From Streptomyces sp. C10-9-1 (GTDB lineage Bacteria; Actinomycetota; Actinomycetes; Streptomycetales; Streptomycetaceae), in contig NZ_JANHKP010000003.1 of assembly GCF_024497955.1 (NCBI RefSeq), positions 186,001 through 250,000 on the forward strand: a stretch of DNA of 64,000 nucleotides. Reading direction: 5' to 3'. The notes beneath the pieces were generated by a model. It did no database searches. It had not been told where the DNA came from and saw only the letters and a list, made by a program, of their open reading frames with translations. This document shows positions 47,349 to 55,999 of the stretch, in pieces. Made by a program: the position numbers and the translations under genes. Each line of letters starts with the position of its first letter. Position 1 is the stretch's first letter.

Positions 47349-48254
47349 TCAGGCCGAGGCGGCGGGTCCGTCCGCGTCGGCCGGCACGTCCAGGAAGGCG
47401 CGGACCTCGCGGTTGAAGGCGTCGGGGTTCTCCCAGAACGCGAAGTGGCTCGCGCGGCCTTCCAGGATGCGCAGGGCCGCTCCCGGCACGGCCGAGGCCG
47501 TGAAGCGGGCGGCGGCGGTGGGGATCACGCTGTCGGCACCGCCGAGGACGAGGGTGGGGACGGTGATCCGGGGCAGGATGTCGCGCCAGTCCTGCACCAC
47601 GTTGTCCAGGAGCAGCCTCCCGGCGTACTCCCTCGGCAGGAGCAGGTTCCGGGCGAGGACCCAGCGGCGGTCCTCCTCGGGGGCCGCAGGGCTCCACATG
47701 CCGTCCAGGAACTCGGCGCTCAGGCTCTCGGCGTCCGCCCCGGGGGCGCGCAGGCCCGTCACGACGTCGGCGATCTGGGCCAAGTCGTAGAGCGCGCCGA
47801 CGCGGTCCGCCAGCCCGTCCGGCCAGTAGGGCTGCCTGATCAGGACCGGGGGTTCGTCGAAGAACACCAGGCGCGCCAGCCGGTCACCGCCGAAGAGGTC
47901 CCAGTAGGCCCAGGTGACGGAGCAGCCCATGGAGTGGGCCACCAGCACGATCCCGTCCAGGTCCAGGCCGTGGACGAGCTGGTGGAGGTCGTTCGCGAGG
48001 CGGGCGATCCGGTAGCCGTGGCCGGGCCGGTCGGAGTCCCCGTGGCCGCGGTGGTCCACGGCGACGACGTGGTGGGTCCGTGCGAAGTGGTCGATCTGGT
48101 GCCGCCACTGCGCGGCGGTCTGCGACCAGCCCGGCACGAGGAGCATGTCCGGCCCCGAGCCCGCCTCCAGGTAGTGGAGGCGGACACCGTCGTCGGTGGT
48201 CACGGAGCCGCTGCGCGCGTCGTACGTCCCGGTCCTCCGTGGTGCCGCGGGCAT
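47349..48254 (-). CDS. Alpha/beta hydrolase
   Basis: The 301-residue soluble hydrolase has DHRGHGDSDRPGHGYRI, the nucleophile elbow VAHSMGCSVTW (GHSMG as AHSMG), an acid candidate in VLGGADSVIPTAAA and the base His in EGRASHFAFWENP. The lid region carries several Trp. Related to non-haem haloperoxidases, esterases and epoxide hydrolases; substrate unknown. ATG 48254 has a weak AGG 7 nt upstream. Divergent from the 599 aa gene. Confidence 0.87.
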   Translation of the reverse strand: MPAAPRRTGTYDARSGSVTTDDGVRLHYLEAGSGPDMLLVPGWSQTAAQWRHQIDHFARTHHVVAVDHRGHGDSDRPGHGYRIARLANDLHQLVHGLDLDGIVLVAHSMGCSVTWAYWDLFGGDRLARLVFFDEPPVLIRQPYWPDGLADRVGALYDLAQIADVVTGLRAPGADAESLSAEFLDGMWSPAAPEEDRRWVLARNLLLPREYAGRLLLDNVVQDWRDILPRITVPTLVLGGADSVIPTAAARFTASAVPGAALRILEGRASHFAFWENPDAFNREVRAFLDVPADADGPAASA

Positions 48255-48521
48255 GTCGTGCCTCGTCCCTCCGCCCGGGGACACCGACGGTTTCGACAGC
48301 CTTGTCCCGGTATGACGTGTACGGAAGGCGATCCTGCACGGGTGCCCCGCCCGGGACAACCTCCCACGCCGAGCGGCCGGGCACCGGCGGCCCGCCCCCG
48401 GCTCCCGCCCGGTGGCGGGGCCGGGGGCGGAGGGCGAAACGGCGTGGCGCCCGCAGAGCCCCGTGTGCCAGGCTCGCCGTATGAACCGTGGAATCGAGAT
48501 CCCCCGCACCCGGTGAGCCCC

Positions 48522-50321
48522 GTGACGGAGCGCCACGCTCCCCCGACGGGACCGTCCCTGTACGAGCAGGTGTGCCGGCTGCTGGACGCCGAGCCGGACC
48601 GCCGCCTCCCCGACCGCGCCTACGTGCTTCCCCGACCACCCCGAACGCCCGACTCCCCGGGTTACCCGCCGCGCCGCACTCACCAGGAGCGCGAAGAGAT
48701 CGCCCGGCAGGCCCTTTCCGCCCTGGTGGCCGTCGAGAACCCGCCCACGTCGCGGGTGGACGAGGCCGAAGGCCACTTTCAGGCCATGCAGTTGAGGCCC
48801 TTTCATCTGTCGCGGGCCGTGCAGGCACTGGACGGCCCCGATACCGCTCGCGCTGCCGCACTCGGACGGCAGCTCGTGCGCAGGGGCCGCACGAGCCTCG
48901 GCGTCACCGCCGGAATCGCGCTGCTGGGGCGGTTCGGCGGCGCCGGGGACGTCCCCCTGATCTCGACCGTCGGCCTGGTGCGCGACCTGACCCCCTCGGC
49001 CGTCCGCGCGCTCGACAACCTCGACGAGGGCGCCGCCGCACGCTTGTGGCTGCCGCTGCGGCTCCGCGGCGCCATGAGGGCGCTGTACGCCGAACCGCCG
49101 CCCGTCGCAGCGGACTTCGAGGCCGTCCGGCGCTGGTTCGGGGACCTTCCCTCGGGCAGGCCGCCGATCGGGCCCACCGCGGCCCGCCGGCTCGCCGAGG
49201 CCGTCGACCTGCCCGGCCTGCTGGAGGCCGCTCCCGAGGACACCCGTGCCGCGGCCCGGGCGGCGCAGCTGCTGGCCACCATCACCGACCGGCACGGCGG
49301 CGACACCGAGATCCGCGCCTGCTCAGGGGCCGTTCGCGTCTACGAGGCCCTGCTGGGCCGCGTTCCGGCACTGCTGCGGGCCGACCCGGGCGTGGCCCCG
49401 ACGCTGGTCGCCCTCGCCGTGGAGCTGCGTACGGGCGCGAGCGTCCTGCTGGACTGGCCCGCCGGTCGGCGGGAGGAACTGCTGGAGCGCCTGGCGGGGC
49501 AACTGCGTTCCGCCCTCGTCTCCGACACCGGCGGAACCTCGCCTCCCCACCGGGCGTGGGCCCGCCGCACGCTCGGCCGCCCCCTCGGTCCGGTACCGGG
49601 CGACATCCCGCTGCATGTGGAGGCCGCCGTGCCCGATCCCGCACGCCCGGGAGCCGTGGAGACGCGGATCATGCTGTACGGGCGCCCCATGGTGGCCGAG
49701 CTGTTCGGGCCGGGTCCTGCCGGAGACCCCTCCCACCTGCTCGACGGCGGCGGTCTGCGCGCCACCGAGGAGCCGCGCGAGGTGCGCCTGGCGGAGGCGT
49801 ACTGCACCGAGGGCTGCTGCGGCGCGCTGTACGTGACCATCCGGCGCGAGGGCGTCGAGGTGGTCTGGGACGGCTGGCGCGGCGCGGAGCGGGGGGCGAC
49901 ACCCCCCGCGTACCGATTCGACGCCTCGGCGTACGACGCGGAGATCGCCCGCGCCGAGGAGGACCGGTCCTGGCAGTGGCCTGCCTGGCGGACGGCGCGC
50001 CTGATCGCCGACGGCCTCCGGAGGGAGGCCGTCCGGCGCGCCCTGGAGCGGTGGGAGCTGTGCCGCCCCAGGGCGTACACCCTGGAGGACCGGCCGGATG
50101 CCGTCGTGGTGCGGTTCACGCACCAGCCGGAGGCCGACGGGCCCTGGCTCCACTTCGCCCTGCACGTCCCCGACGACGGGAGGCCACCCGAGAAGGCGGC
50201 GGAGGCAGTGCTGCGGGGCATCGGGGAACGGGACCCCAAGGAGACCGCCACCGTATGCGGCGGCTCACCCGCGTACGCGCGGGCGCTGGGCTTCGCCTGG
50301 CCGGAGCGCCCGTCGCCCTGA
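48522..50321 (+). CDS. Uncharacterised protein with CxxxCC motif (599 aa)
   Basis: Start is GTG 48522 or GTG 48513; neither has a strong ribosome-binding site. The N-terminal two-thirds is helical and Ala/Leu-rich, with repeat-like units (ARAAALGRQLVRRGRTSLGV, LISTVGLVRDLTPSAVRALD) that could be HEAT-like. The C-terminal ~190 residues form a different domain with AYCTEGCCGALYVTI (Cys 428, 432, 433), VVWDGWR, and a C-terminal ETATVCGGSPAYARALGF. I recall this C-terminal pattern in other Streptomyces proteins, all unnamed. No signal or membrane segment. Function unknown. Its stop is 2 nt from the convergent ATPase gene. Confidence 0.75.
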   Translation: MTERHAPPTGPSLYEQVCRLLDAEPDRRLPDRAYVLPRPPRTPDSPGYPPRRTHQEREEIARQALSALVAVENPPTSRVDEAEGHFQAMQLRPFHLSRAVQALDGPDTARAAALGRQLVRRGRTSLGVTAGIALLGRFGGAGDVPLISTVGLVRDLTPSAVRALDNLDEGAAARLWLPLRLRGAMRALYAEPPPVAADFEAVRRWFGDLPSGRPPIGPTAARRLAEAVDLPGLLEAAPEDTRAAARAAQLLATITDRHGGDTEIRACSGAVRVYEALLGRVPALLRADPGVAPTLVALAVELRTGASVLLDWPAGRREELLERLAGQLRSALVSDTGGTSPPHRAWARRTLGRPLGPVPGDIPLHVEAAVPDPARPGAVETRIMLYGRPMVAELFGPGPAGDPSHLLDGGGLRATEEPREVRLAEAYCTEGCCGALYVTIRREGVEVVWDGWRGAERGATPPAYRFDASAYDAEIARAEEDRSWQWPAWRTARLIADGLRREAVRRALERWELCRPRAYTLEDRPDAVVVRFTHQPEADGPWLHFALHVPDDGRPPEKAAEAVLRGIGERDPKETATVCGGSPAYARALGFAWPERPSP

Positions 50322-50323
50322 GC

Positions 50324-50809
50324 TCAGGCGGCGAGGGCGGGCGGTGTCGGAGGCGTTGCGGGGAGGCGGAGCTCGAACCAGACGACCTTGCCCGTCCGCC
50401 CCGGGGCCGCCGCCTCCCGCACGCCCCCGCCCCAGGTGTCCGCGAGGAGGTCGAGGAGTTCCAGGCCGCGTCCGCCCTCCCGGTCCGCCGGGCAGGGCAC
50501 GGCGAGGCGCGCGGGGAAGACCGGGCTGGGGTCGCTGACGCTCACCCTCAGCACGGGGTGCGCCCAGCGCAGCCGCATCGCGGCCGGACCGGGGGTGTGG
50601 CGCACGGAGTTGGTCGCCAGCTCGGAGGCCAGCAGCTCCGCCCGGTCGGCGAGTTCGCCCAGCTCGTGCGCGCACAGCACGGCACGCAGCAGGCCGCGCG
50701 CGATGCGGGGCGCACGGGGGTCGCGCGGGAAGTGCAGCTCGTACTCCCAGGGACGGGTGAGGGGGATGGGCCGGGGGGCGGGGTGCGGGGCGGTCGCCTC
50801 GTGGGTCAT
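50324..50809 (-). CDS. HATPase_c ATP-binding protein, anti-sigma-factor-like
   Basis: The 161-residue protein is a single GHKL ATPase domain of the RsbW/SpoIIAB type common in Streptomyces. The N box is LLASELATNSVRHTP and the G1-like box SVSDPSPVFPA with GGRGLELLDLLADTWG. No transmitter or sensor domain. In whiJ/abaA-type loci such ATPases accompany an XRE-DUF5753 regulator and a DUF397 protein, which are encoded divergently here. It may act as an anti-sigma or partner-switching kinase. Confidence 0.87.
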   Translation of the reverse strand: MTHEATAPHPAPRPIPLTRPWEYELHFPRDPRAPRIARGLLRAVLCAHELGELADRAELLASELATNSVRHTPGPAAMRLRWAHPVLRVSVSDPSPVFPARLAVPCPADREGGRGLELLDLLADTWGGGVREAAAPGRTGKVVWFELRLPATPPTPPALAA

Positions 50810-50944
50810 CGCGTCTCCGTGAGGGGGGTGGGTGGCTGGGGTCTGGCGTGGGGGCTCGACTCGACGGCCTCATGCGGCCCGGATCGGGACCGTGCGCTCC
50901 GCGTCGCGTCGGTTCCCCACTCGATCCACAACCCTGGCCGCTAC

Positions 50945-50982
50945 TGACTCACATGTGAGTCAGAATTCACGAACGAGTGAAT
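50945..50982. promoter_or_regulatory. Twin palindromes in the divergent ATPase/XRE promoter
   Basis: TGACTCACATGTGAGTCA (50945-50962) is a perfect 18-bp palindrome. Two bases later ATTCAC-GAACGA-GTGAAT (50965-50982) is a second inverted repeat. Both share a TCAC/GTGA half-site with different spacing. They lie 77-114 nt upstream of the XRE start and are likely operators for it. Confidence 0.65.
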
Positions 50983-51058
50983 CGGAACTCGACCGCGATC
51001 GACGTGGGTTGATGATCTGACAGGCTTGCCCGGATACGGGAGGAAGGGGAGTCGTTGC

Positions 51059-51913
51059 ATGGCGTCGCGAGCCGCACCCACGGGCCGTCAGCGTCGGCTG
51101 GCGACCGAGCTGCGCCGCATGCGCGAGGGTGCTGGCGTCTCCATCCGCGAGGCGGCAGCGATGCTGGGGGCCGACCGAACGATGATCTCCAACATCGAGG
51201 CCGGTCGCACGAGTGTCAGCGAGGACCGCGTCAGGCAGCTCGCCTGCCACTACCGCTGCCCCGACGAGGATCTGGTCGACGCGTTGAGCGCCATGGCGGC
51301 GAGCCGTCGGCGACACCACTGGTGGCGTGACTACCGGGGGCGGCTCCCGGACGGCCATCTCGACGTCTCGGAGGTTGAGCACCACGCCGTCCGCATCCGG
51401 ACCGCCCAGACCGTCCATCTGCCGGGCCTGCTACAGACGGAGGACCACGCCCGCGCGATCTTCGAGCTGGCCGTGCCCAGACTGTCCCGTCTCGATGTCG
51501 AGCTGCGCGTGGCGCATCGCATGCAGCGGCAGTCGGTACTCCACGGGGACACCCCGACGCCGTACACGGGGATCATCCACGAGGCCGCCCTCAGGCTGGA
51601 GTTCGGCGGCCGAGCCGTTGCGCGCAGGCAGTTGGAGCGCCTTGCGGACGCCTGCGCCCAGCCGCACATCCGGTTGCTGGTGATCCCTTTCAGCGCAGGC
51701 GAGTTCCACGGCGCGGGGCAGTCGGTCCTGTACGCGGAGGGTCCGGTGCGGGCCTTGGACACGGTGCAGCTCGACACCGCGTTGGGAGCCAACTTCGTTG
51801 ATGCACCGACGCCGTTGGCGAACTATCGTTCGCTGCTGGACCTGATGGAGCGGTCGGCGCTGCCGGCCGACGACTCACAGGACTTCATCCGGTCCATGGC
51901 GAAAGGACTGTGA
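51059..51913 (+). CDS. XRE-family regulator with DUF5753 domain (WhiJ-like)
   Basis: The 284-residue regulator has an N-terminal helix-turn-helix (LRRMREGAGVSIREAAAMLG, RTMISNIEAGRTSVS) and a DUF5753 domain from about residue 95 (HHAVRIRTAQTVHLPGLLQT, QPHIRLLVIPFSAGEF). ATG 51059 has AGGGGAG 8 nt upstream. It is followed without a gap by a DUF397 gene, the conserved partner. WhiJ-type regulators control development and antibiotic production; the DUF397 partner is thought to modulate DNA binding. Confidence 0.92.
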   Translation: MASRAAPTGRQRRLATELRRMREGAGVSIREAAAMLGADRTMISNIEAGRTSVSEDRVRQLACHYRCPDEDLVDALSAMAASRRRHHWWRDYRGRLPDGHLDVSEVEHHAVRIRTAQTVHLPGLLQTEDHARAIFELAVPRLSRLDVELRVAHRMQRQSVLHGDTPTPYTGIIHEAALRLEFGGRAVARRQLERLADACAQPHIRLLVIPFSAGEFHGAGQSVLYAEGPVRALDTVQLDTALGANFVDAPTPLANYRSLLDLMERSALPADDSQDFIRSMAKGL

Positions 51914-52123
51914 ATGGACCGGCGCACACCCGCCGCCCACTGGCGCAGGTCGTCGTACTGCGCCGGCGGAGGCAACAACTGCGTGGAGATAGCCCGCCTC
52001 GGCGAGGACGCCGTGGCCGTCCGCGACAGCGCAGCGCCCAGCCGGGCCCTGCGCGTCGGCGCCCCCGCCTTCGCCTCGTTCCTCGGCGCGCTCAGGCGGC
52101 CTCGGTCGTCCGGCGGACGGTAG
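51914..52123 (+). CDS. DUF397 protein
   Basis: The 69-residue small protein has the DUF397 pattern [19 protein letters not shown] ... [16 protein letters not shown], with its two Cys. Its ATG follows directly on the XRE stop codon, so translation is coupled. The 3' end overlaps the convergent mnmA gene by 32 bp. Expected partner of the upstream XRE-DUF5753 regulator. Confidence 0.93.
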   Translation: MDRRTPAAHWRRSSYCAGGGNNCVEIARLGEDAVAVRDSAAPSRALRVGAPAFASFLGALRRPRSSGGR

Positions 52124-53219
52124 CGGAGATCGTCGCGGAACCCACCACGCGCGTGCCGTCGTACAGGACGATCGCCTGCCCCGGCGCCACACCGCGGACC
52201 GGCTCGTCGAAGGTGACGCGCAGTTCGGCGCCGTCGACCGGCTCCGCCGAGACCGCGCACTCGCCGCCGTGGGCGCGCAGCTGCGCCGTGTAGCGGCCGG
52301 GGCCCTCGGGGGCGGAGCCGCACCAGCGGGGCTTGATCGCGGTGAGGCCGGTCACGTCCAGCGCCTCGACGGGACCGACGGTGACCGTGTTGTCCACCGG
52401 GGAGATGTCCAGGACGTAGCGGGGCTTGCCGTCGGGGGCGGGGTGGCCGATGCGCAGGCCCTTGCGCTGCCCGATGGTGAAGCCGTAGGCCCCCTCGTGG
52501 CTGCCGAGCCTGGTCCCGCTCTCGTCGACGATGTCGCCCTCCGCCCGGCCGAGGCGGTCGGCGAGGAAGCCCTGGGTGTCGCCGTCGGCGATAAAGCAGA
52601 TGTCGTGGCTGTCGGGCTTCTTCGCGACCGCGAGGCCGCGCCGCTCTGCCTCCGCCCGGATCTCGTCCTTGGTGGTGAGGGTGTCGCCCAGCGGGAACAT
52701 GGCGTGGGCGAGCTGCCGCTCGTCCAGCACGCCGAGGACGTAGGACTGGTCCTTGGCCATGTCGCTGGCGCGGTGCAGCTCGCGGACGCCGTCCTCGCGG
52801 AGGACGACCGTGGCGTAGTGCCCCGTGCACACCGCGTCGAACCCGAGCGCAAGGGCCTTGTCGAGCAGCGCGGCGAACTTGATCTTCTCGTTGCAGCGCA
52901 GGCAGGGGTTGGGCGTGCGCCCGGCCTCGTACTCGGCGACGAAGTCGTCGACCACGTCCTGGCGGAAGCGGTCGGCGAGGTCCCACACGTAGAAGGGGAT
53001 GCCGATGACGTCGGCCGCGCGGCGGGCGTCGCGTGAGTCCTCGATCGTGCAGCAGCCCCGCGCTCCCGTGCGGAAGGACTGCGGGTTGGCGGAGAGGGCC
53101 AGGTGCACGCCGGTGACGTCGTGCCCCGCTTCCACCGCCCGGGCGGCGGCGACGGCGGAGTCGACTCCGCCGGACATGGCGGCGAGGACACGGAGGGGGC
53201 GCGGAGAGGTCTCAGTCAT
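52092..53219 (-). CDS. mnmA: tRNA-specific 2-thiouridylase
   Basis: The 375-residue enzyme thiolates U34 of Lys, Glu and Gln tRNAs using ATP and sulfur relayed from a cysteine desulfurase. The PP-loop is [13 protein letters not shown]. The catalytic cysteines are in [12 protein letters not shown] and [12 protein letters not shown]-terminal beta-barrel domains bind tRNA. ATG 53219 is chosen from the typical start [17 protein letters not shown]; in-frame extension upstream is not conserved. It is convergent with and overlaps DUF397 by 32 bp. Confidence 0.95.
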   Translation of the reverse strand: MTETSPRPLRVLAAMSGGVDSAVAAARAVEAGHDVTGVHLALSANPQSFRTGARGCCTIEDSRDARRAADVIGIPFYVWDLADRFRQDVVDDFVAEYEAGRTPNPCLRCNEKIKFAALLDKALALGFDAVCTGHYATVVLREDGVRELHRASDMAKDQSYVLGVLDERQLAHAMFPLGDTLTTKDEIRAEAERRGLAVAKKPDSHDICFIADGDTQGFLADRLGRAEGDIVDESGTRLGSHEGAYGFTIGQRKGLRIGHPAPDGKPRYVLDISPVDNTVTVGPVEALDVTGLTAIKPRWCGSAPEGPGRYTAQLRAHGGECAVSAEPVDGAELRVTFDEPVRGVAPGQAIVLYDGTRVVGSATISATVRRTTEAA

Positions 53220-53280
53220 AGCCCCACCAGGGTAAGGGTGCCGGGGAACCGAAAGCTCGCGGATAGGCGTTGTCACGGGC

Positions 53281-53973
53281 ATGGGGAACGAGAGCGGGCA
53301 GGGCGGCGGCAGCGGCAAGGGCAGGGTCACGCGCCGGGCCGTGCTGTTCGGGGGCGGTGCGGCGGTCCTCGGCGGGGGCTATCTCGTCCAGGACGAGGTC
53401 CGGCGGCTGTGGCGCGGAATGCCGTGGGTGCGGCCGCCCCGCAAGGAGGGGGAGATCGACCACGCGGGCGCCCAGTGGATCGCGGCCAACGCGGCGAACT
53501 GGCGGCTGGCCTACCGGCCCGACGACTACGAGATCGACCGCGTGGTGATCCATGTGGTCCAGGGCAGCTACCCGACCGCGCTGAAGGTGTTCCGGGACCC
53601 GACGCACGGGGCCGCGACGCACTACGTGGTCCGCAAGGACGGGCACGTGGCCCAGATGATCCGCGAGCTGGACGTGGCCTACCACGCGGGCAACCGCTCC
53701 TACAACGAGCGCAGCATCGGTATCGAGCACGAGGGCTTCGTGGACCGCCCCGAGGACTTCACCGACGCGATGTACGCGGCCTCGGCCCGGCTGACGGCCG
53801 ACGTCTGCGCACGCTACGGCATCCCCGCGGACCGCGAGCACGTCGTCGGCCATGTCGAGGTCCCCGGCACCGACCACACCGACCCGGGCCCGCACTGGGA
53901 CTGGGACCGCTACCTGCGGCTGGTGCGCGAGGCGCTGCCGCAGGCGCGCCGCGCCGCGGAGCGCAGGGCCTGA
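53281..53973 (+). CDS. Tat-exported N-acetylmuramoyl-L-alanine amidase
   Basis: The 230-residue protein begins with a twin-arginine signal ([18 protein letters not shown]). An amidase_2/PGRP domain follows: the first Zn His is in [14 protein letters not shown], then [16 protein letters not shown] and [13 protein letters not shown], and the C-terminal Zn ligands are in [21 protein letters not shown]. It cleaves the amide between MurNAc and the stem peptide outside the membrane. It lies between mnmA and the cysteine desulfurase gene but on the opposite strand. Confidence 0.92.
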   Translation: MGNESGQGGGSGKGRVTRRAVLFGGGAAVLGGGYLVQDEVRRLWRGMPWVRPPRKEGEIDHAGAQWIAANAANWRLAYRPDDYEIDRVVIHVVQGSYPTALKVFRDPTHGAATHYVVRKDGHVAQMIRELDVAYHAGNRSYNERSIGIEHEGFVDRPEDFTDAMYAASARLTADVCARYGIPADREHVVGHVEVPGTDHTDPGPHWDWDRYLRLVREALPQARRAAERRA

Positions 53974-53992
53974 GGGACCGCTCCCGGGCGGA

Positions 53993-54016
53993 GCGGGCCG
54001 GGTCGCCCCGGCCCGC
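53993..54016. terminator. Bidirectional terminator, amidase / cysteine desulfurase
   Basis: GCGGGCCGGG-TCGC-CCCGGCCCGC, a perfect 10-bp stem with a tetraloop between the two convergent stops. Confidence 0.7.
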
Positions 54017-54035
54017 CGGCCGGGGGTCTTCGGCC

Positions 54036-55199
54036 TCAGCTGAGACCGGCGGTGCGGGCCCGTTCCACGACCGGGCCGATGGCGGCGGCGAGGGCGTCCA
54101 CGTCCGCCTGGGTGGAGGTGTGGCCGAGGCTGAAGCGCAGCGTGCCGCGGGCCAGGTCCGGGTCGGTGCCGGTGGCCAGGAGGACGTGGCTGGGCTGGGC
54201 GATGCCCGCGGTGCAGGCGGAGCCCGTGGAGCACTCGATGCCCTGGGCGTCGAGGAGCAGCAGCAGGGAGTCGCCCTCGCAGCCGGGGAAGGTGAAGTGC
54301 GCGTTGGCGGGGAGCCGGTCGACCGGGTCGCCGCCGAGGACCGCGTCCGGGACGGCGTCGAGGACGGCGCGCACCAGGGCGTCGCGCAGGGCGCCCACCG
54401 TGCGGGCGAACTCCTCGCGGCGCCCGGTGGCGAGACGGCCCGCCACGGCGAAGGCGGCGATGGCCGGGGTGTCCAGCGTGCCGGAGCGCACATGGCGTTC
54501 CTGGCCGCCTCCGTGGAGGACGGGCACGGGGGTGTACTCGCGGCCGAGGAGGAGGGCCCCGATGCCGTAGGGGCCCCCGATCTTGTGGCCGGAGACGGTC
54601 ATGGCCGCCAGGCCGGAGGCGGCGAAGTCCACGTCGAGCTGGCCGACGGCCTGGACCGCGTCGGCATGCAGCGGCACACCGAACTCGGAGGCCGTGGACG
54701 CGAGTTCGCGTACGGGGAAGACGGTGCCGATCTCGTTGTTGGCCCACATCACGGTGGCCAGGGCCACGTCGTCGGGGTTGCGGGCGATCGCCTCGCGCAG
54801 GGCCTCGGGATGCACCCGGCCGTGGGGGTCGACGGGCAGGTACTCGACGGTCGCGCCCTCGTGCCCGGCGAGCCAGTCGACGGCGTCGAGGACGGCGTGG
54901 TGCTCGACGGGGCTGGCGAGGACGCGGGTGCGGGCGGGGTCGGCGTCCCTGCGCGCCCAGTACAGGCCCTTGACGGCGAGGTTGTCGGCCTCGGTGCCGC
55001 CCGAGGTGAAGACGACTTCGCTGGGTCGCGCGCCGAGCGCCTCGGCGAGGCTCTCGCGGGCCTCCTCGACGGTGCGGCGGGCCCGGCGGCCGGCGGCGTG
55101 GAGGGCCGACGCATTGCCGGTGGCGACGAGCTGGGCGGTCATCGCCTCGACCGCCTCCGGAAGCATCGGGGTGGTCGCGGCGTGGTCGAGGTATGCCAT
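54036..55199 (-). CDS. Cysteine desulfurase (NifS/IscS-like)
   Basis: The 387-residue PLP enzyme releases sulfur from cysteine as a persulfide. The PLP Lys is in [14 protein letters not shown] and the active Cys in [20 protein letters not shown], on the long group I-type loop. ATG 55199 gives the standard [11 protein letters not shown] start. Nearby mnmA suggests it supplies sulfur for tRNA thiolation; Fe-S assembly is also possible. No IscU or other isc genes are adjacent. Confidence 0.94.
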   Translation of the reverse strand: MAYLDHAATTPMLPEAVEAMTAQLVATGNASALHAAGRRARRTVEEARESLAEALGARPSEVVFTSGGTEADNLAVKGLYWARRDADPARTRVLASPVEHHAVLDAVDWLAGHEGATVEYLPVDPHGRVHPEALREAIARNPDDVALATVMWANNEIGTVFPVRELASTASEFGVPLHADAVQAVGQLDVDFAASGLAAMTVSGHKIGGPYGIGALLLGREYTPVPVLHGGGQERHVRSGTLDTPAIAAFAVAGRLATGRREEFARTVGALRDALVRAVLDAVPDAVLGGDPVDRLPANAHFTFPGCEGDSLLLLLDAQGIECSTGSACTAGIAQPSHVLLATGTDPDLARGTLRFSLGHTSTQADVDALAAAIGPVVERARTAGLS

Positions 55200-55360
55200 G
55201 GTGACCCCGATTCTACGAGGCGGTCGCGGGGGCGCGGACGCGGCGCAGGGGTGCACGCTCGTCCGGCGTGCGCCCCCGGGGCATCGGCGGGGCCCGCACG
55301 GGGGCGGGGCGGCTCTCCCCGCGTGCGCCCTCGGCCCTGTGCGGCGGAGGAGACCCGCCG

Positions 55361-55702
55361 TCAGGAGCCGAAGCCCCAGACGACGTTGCCGCCCGCGGTC
55401 ACCACGGCGGCGAGGACCACGAGGTCGGTGATGCCGAGGGCGAGCCCGAGGAGGGCGCGTCCGCGGCGGGTGGTGCCCCGGAGCAGGGCGAGCGAGGCGA
55501 GCACGACGGCAGCCGGGCCGAGGACGATGTTCATCACGAGGAGGCCGACGAGGCCGAGGACGAAGGCGGCGACGGCCATGCCGTCGGCGTCGCCCCGCGG
55601 CCGGCGCCCCTGTGGGGCGGGGGTCCCGGGGCCGCCGGGGGTGCGGCCCGCGGGCCGTGCGCGGTCGCGCTCCGTGCGGCGCGGCGGGAGCAGCAGGGTC
55701 AT
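55361..55702 (-). CDS. DUF4190-like small membrane protein (113 aa)
   Basis: The 113-residue protein has a basic, Pro-rich cytoplasmic N-terminus and two hydrophobic segments (about residues 40-70 and 80-105) around [12 protein letters not shown], the pattern of DUF4190. ATG 55702 has AAGGAG about 10 nt upstream. It lies 46 nt downstream of another small membrane-protein gene on the same strand, probably in one transcript. Function unknown. Confidence 0.78.
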   Translation of the reverse strand: MTLLLPPRRTERDRARPAGRTPGGPGTPAPQGRRPRGDADGMAVAAFVLGLVGLLVMNIVLGPAAVVLASLALLRGTTRRGRALLGLALGITDLVVLAAVVTAGGNVVWGFGS

Positions 55703-55748
55703 GGCGGTGGTTCTCCTTCCGTGGGTCGGGTACGTGGCGCGGAGCGGT

Positions 55749-55901
55749 TCAGCCGCGCCGGGCGTGGCGCTCGCGTACGGCGAAGACGAGCAGCCAGGCA
55801 CCGATGGCGGCACCCGCGGCGAGCGAGACGGGGGCGGGGAGGTGGACCACGGCGCCCAGCATCACGCCCATCAGCAGGAGGACGGCTACGAGGATGATCA
55901 C
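55749..55901 (-). CDS. Very small membrane protein (50 aa)
   Basis: A GTG at 55901 with GGAAGGAAG just upstream starts a 50-residue product with two hydrophobic segments (IILVAVLLLMGVMLGAVVHL and APVSLAAGAAIGAWLLVFAV) and a basic tail RERHARRG. An in-frame ATG at 55964 would add 21 residues but lies beyond the operator and lacks a ribosome-binding site. It is divergent from the TetR gene 98 nt away, making it the likely regulated target. Confidence 0.7.
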   Translation of the reverse strand: MIILVAVLLLMGVMLGAVVHLPAPVSLAAGAAIGAWLLVFAVRERHARRG

Positions 55902-55928
55902 GGTCTTCCTTCCGGTGAACGGAGTTTG

Positions 55929-55946
55929 AGAGTACGACTGTTCACT
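55929..55946. promoter_or_regulatory. Candidate TetR (FabR/DesT-like) operator, site 1
   Basis: AGAGTACGACTGTTCACT, an imperfect palindrome whose right half GTTCACT matches the half-site known for DesT-type operators. It is about 28 nt upstream of the 50 aa gene start and 12/18 identical to site 2. Confidence 0.45.
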
Positions 55947-55974
55947 GACTCTGAGTCTACCCATTCCCCTCCGC

Positions 55975-55992
55975 GGCGAACGGTTGTTTACT
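55975..55992. promoter_or_regulatory. Candidate TetR (FabR/DesT-like) operator, site 2
   Basis: GGCGAACGGTTGTTTACT ends 7 nt before the TetR ATG and shares the GTTYACT half-site and spacing with site 1. It suggests autoregulation. Confidence 0.45.
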
Positions 55993-55999
55993 GAATGTC

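Noticed and set aside
53103..55994. 963-codon open frame on the plus strand through mnmA, amidase and cysteine desulfurase
   Set aside because: It spans three real genes in a shadow frame with no conserved motif.
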